Of a DNA stretch of 64,000 bases, positions 63,619 through 64,000 are shown one piece after another. The stretch's first letter is position 1. Every line of letters starts with the position of its first letter. A program made the translations under genes and the position numbers. The notes below the pieces were generated by a model, which was given only the letters and a program-made list of their open reading frames with translations, did not search any database and had not been told where the DNA came from. This DNA comes from Mucilaginibacter hurinus (GTDB lineage Bacteria; Bacteroidota; Bacteroidia; Sphingobacteriales; Sphingobacteriaceae). Location: NCBI RefSeq assembly GCF_003324525.1, contig NZ_QGDC01000001.1, positions 124,001-188,000 of the forward strand, written 5' to 3'.

Positions 63619-64000
63619 ATGGAAAATAAACCTATATCCCGTACGCTTCGCTTCTTATCGCAACTGATGGAACTGCACAACATCAACCAGTTTAAAACAC
63701 GCTCGGTTGCCAACGCAGCTTTTAAAGCTGACAAGCTGCCATTTGCCCTTGCCGGCAAAAGTGTTGAGGAGTTGGAGAGAATTGACGGTTTTGGTAAAAG
63801 CATCGCAACCAAGGTTGCCGAGTTGCTTGCCACAGGTACCATTGCCGAGTTGGAGGAGTTGCTGGCACAAACGCCTGAAGGTGTGGTTGAGATGATGAAG
63901 ATAAAGGGCATCGGGCCTAAAAAGGTTGCCATAATATGGAAAGAGTTGGGGATTGAAAATACCGGGGAGCTACTATACGCCTGTAACGAAAACCGTCTTG
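63619..64000 (+). CDS. PolX-family DNA polymerase/HhH-PHP protein, N-terminal part (3' end cut by window)
   Basis: 127 complete codons from the ATG at 63619 run to the window edge without a stop. The N terminus ENKPISRTLRFLSQLMELHN and the NQFKTRSVANAAF segment form the 8-kDa-like helical domain of family X polymerases. Two helix-hairpin-helix repeats follow: IDGFGKSIATKVAELL and IKGIGPKKVAIIWKEL. Full proteins of this type are ~550-570 residues with a palm and a PHP exonuclease domain (base-excision repair). The remainder is outside the window, so the polymerase and PHP parts are inferred. Confidence 0.85.
   Translation, partial: MENKPISRTLRFLSQLMELHNINQFKTRSVANAAFKADKLPFALAGKSVEELERIDGFGKSIATKVAELLATGTIAELEELLAQTPEGVVEMMKIKGIGPKKVAIIWKELGIENTGELLYACNENRL

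Overview
The window reads as a single chromosomal contig from a member of the phylum Bacteroidota, most likely family Sphingobacteriaceae and close to Mucilaginibacter or Pedobacter (inference). The evidence is a type IX secretion C-terminal signal, a TonB-dependent receptor paired with a DUF4249 lipoprotein, DUF2027-Smr, DUF2795 and DUF3347 proteins, and repeated TAnnTTTG boxes (the Bacteroidota -7 promoter element) directly upstream of genes. Base composition is moderate except for a clearly A+T-rich island at about 53.3-56.4 kb. No rRNA, tRNA, CRISPR array, insertion sequence or prophage was seen.

Layout. 1-9.8 kb: end of a TolB/amidohydrolase protein, two or three palindromic intergenic repeats, a secreted esterase, citrate synthase, a large hybrid sensor kinase, a DUF3347 lipoprotein and a MacB-type permease. 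9.9-19.2 kb: queA, ispD, small stress/membrane proteins, a cobalamin adenosyltransferase, a GH19 chitinase-like enzyme, a DUF92 membrane protein, a methyltransferase, a histidine kinase, an AlkZ-like glycosylase and a DUF2027-Smr protein. 19.4-28 kb: DUF892 protein, M1 peptidase, YtxH protein, lipoproteins, the TonB receptor/DUF4249 pair and a cold-shock protein. 28-33.7 kb: a GAF-PAS protein with a lone phosphoacceptor domain, lysA and lysC (lysine pathway), divergent from a phosphohexomutase. 34.2-38.3 kb: two secreted lipoproteins, each broken by one frameshift, flanking two unknown proteins. 38.3-44.9 kb: ABC ATPase, gatC, an acyltransferase, trpS, a deoxynucleoside kinase, kdsB, an M23 peptidase. 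45-52.9 kb: a T9SS cargo protein, pyrG-yidC, an exonuclease-GIY-YIG fusion. 53.3-56.3 kb: a two-gene cassette, ParB-like/ABC-ATPase plus a TOPRIM-like protein. 56.4-64 kb: FMN-barrel protein, pyrF, rho, pssA-purS, an Hpt protein, folK, sppA and the start of a PolX-type gene cut by the right edge.

Most genes are housekeeping and stand alone or in pairs. The best candidate for an undescribed system is the A+T-rich cassette at 53367-56341: a ParB-like domain fused to an OLD/SMC-type ATPase, translationally coupled through ATGA to a TOPRIM-like protein. It resembles ATPase+TOPRIM anti-phage systems (PARIS, Gabija/OLD) but has a different domain order. Other unusual signals are five convergent gene pairs whose stop codons overlap by exactly 4 bp, several genes whose -7 box lies 4-6 bases before the start codon (leaderless mRNAs), a terminator-like hairpin in the lysC leader, and a histidine-phosphoacceptor protein without a kinase domain.
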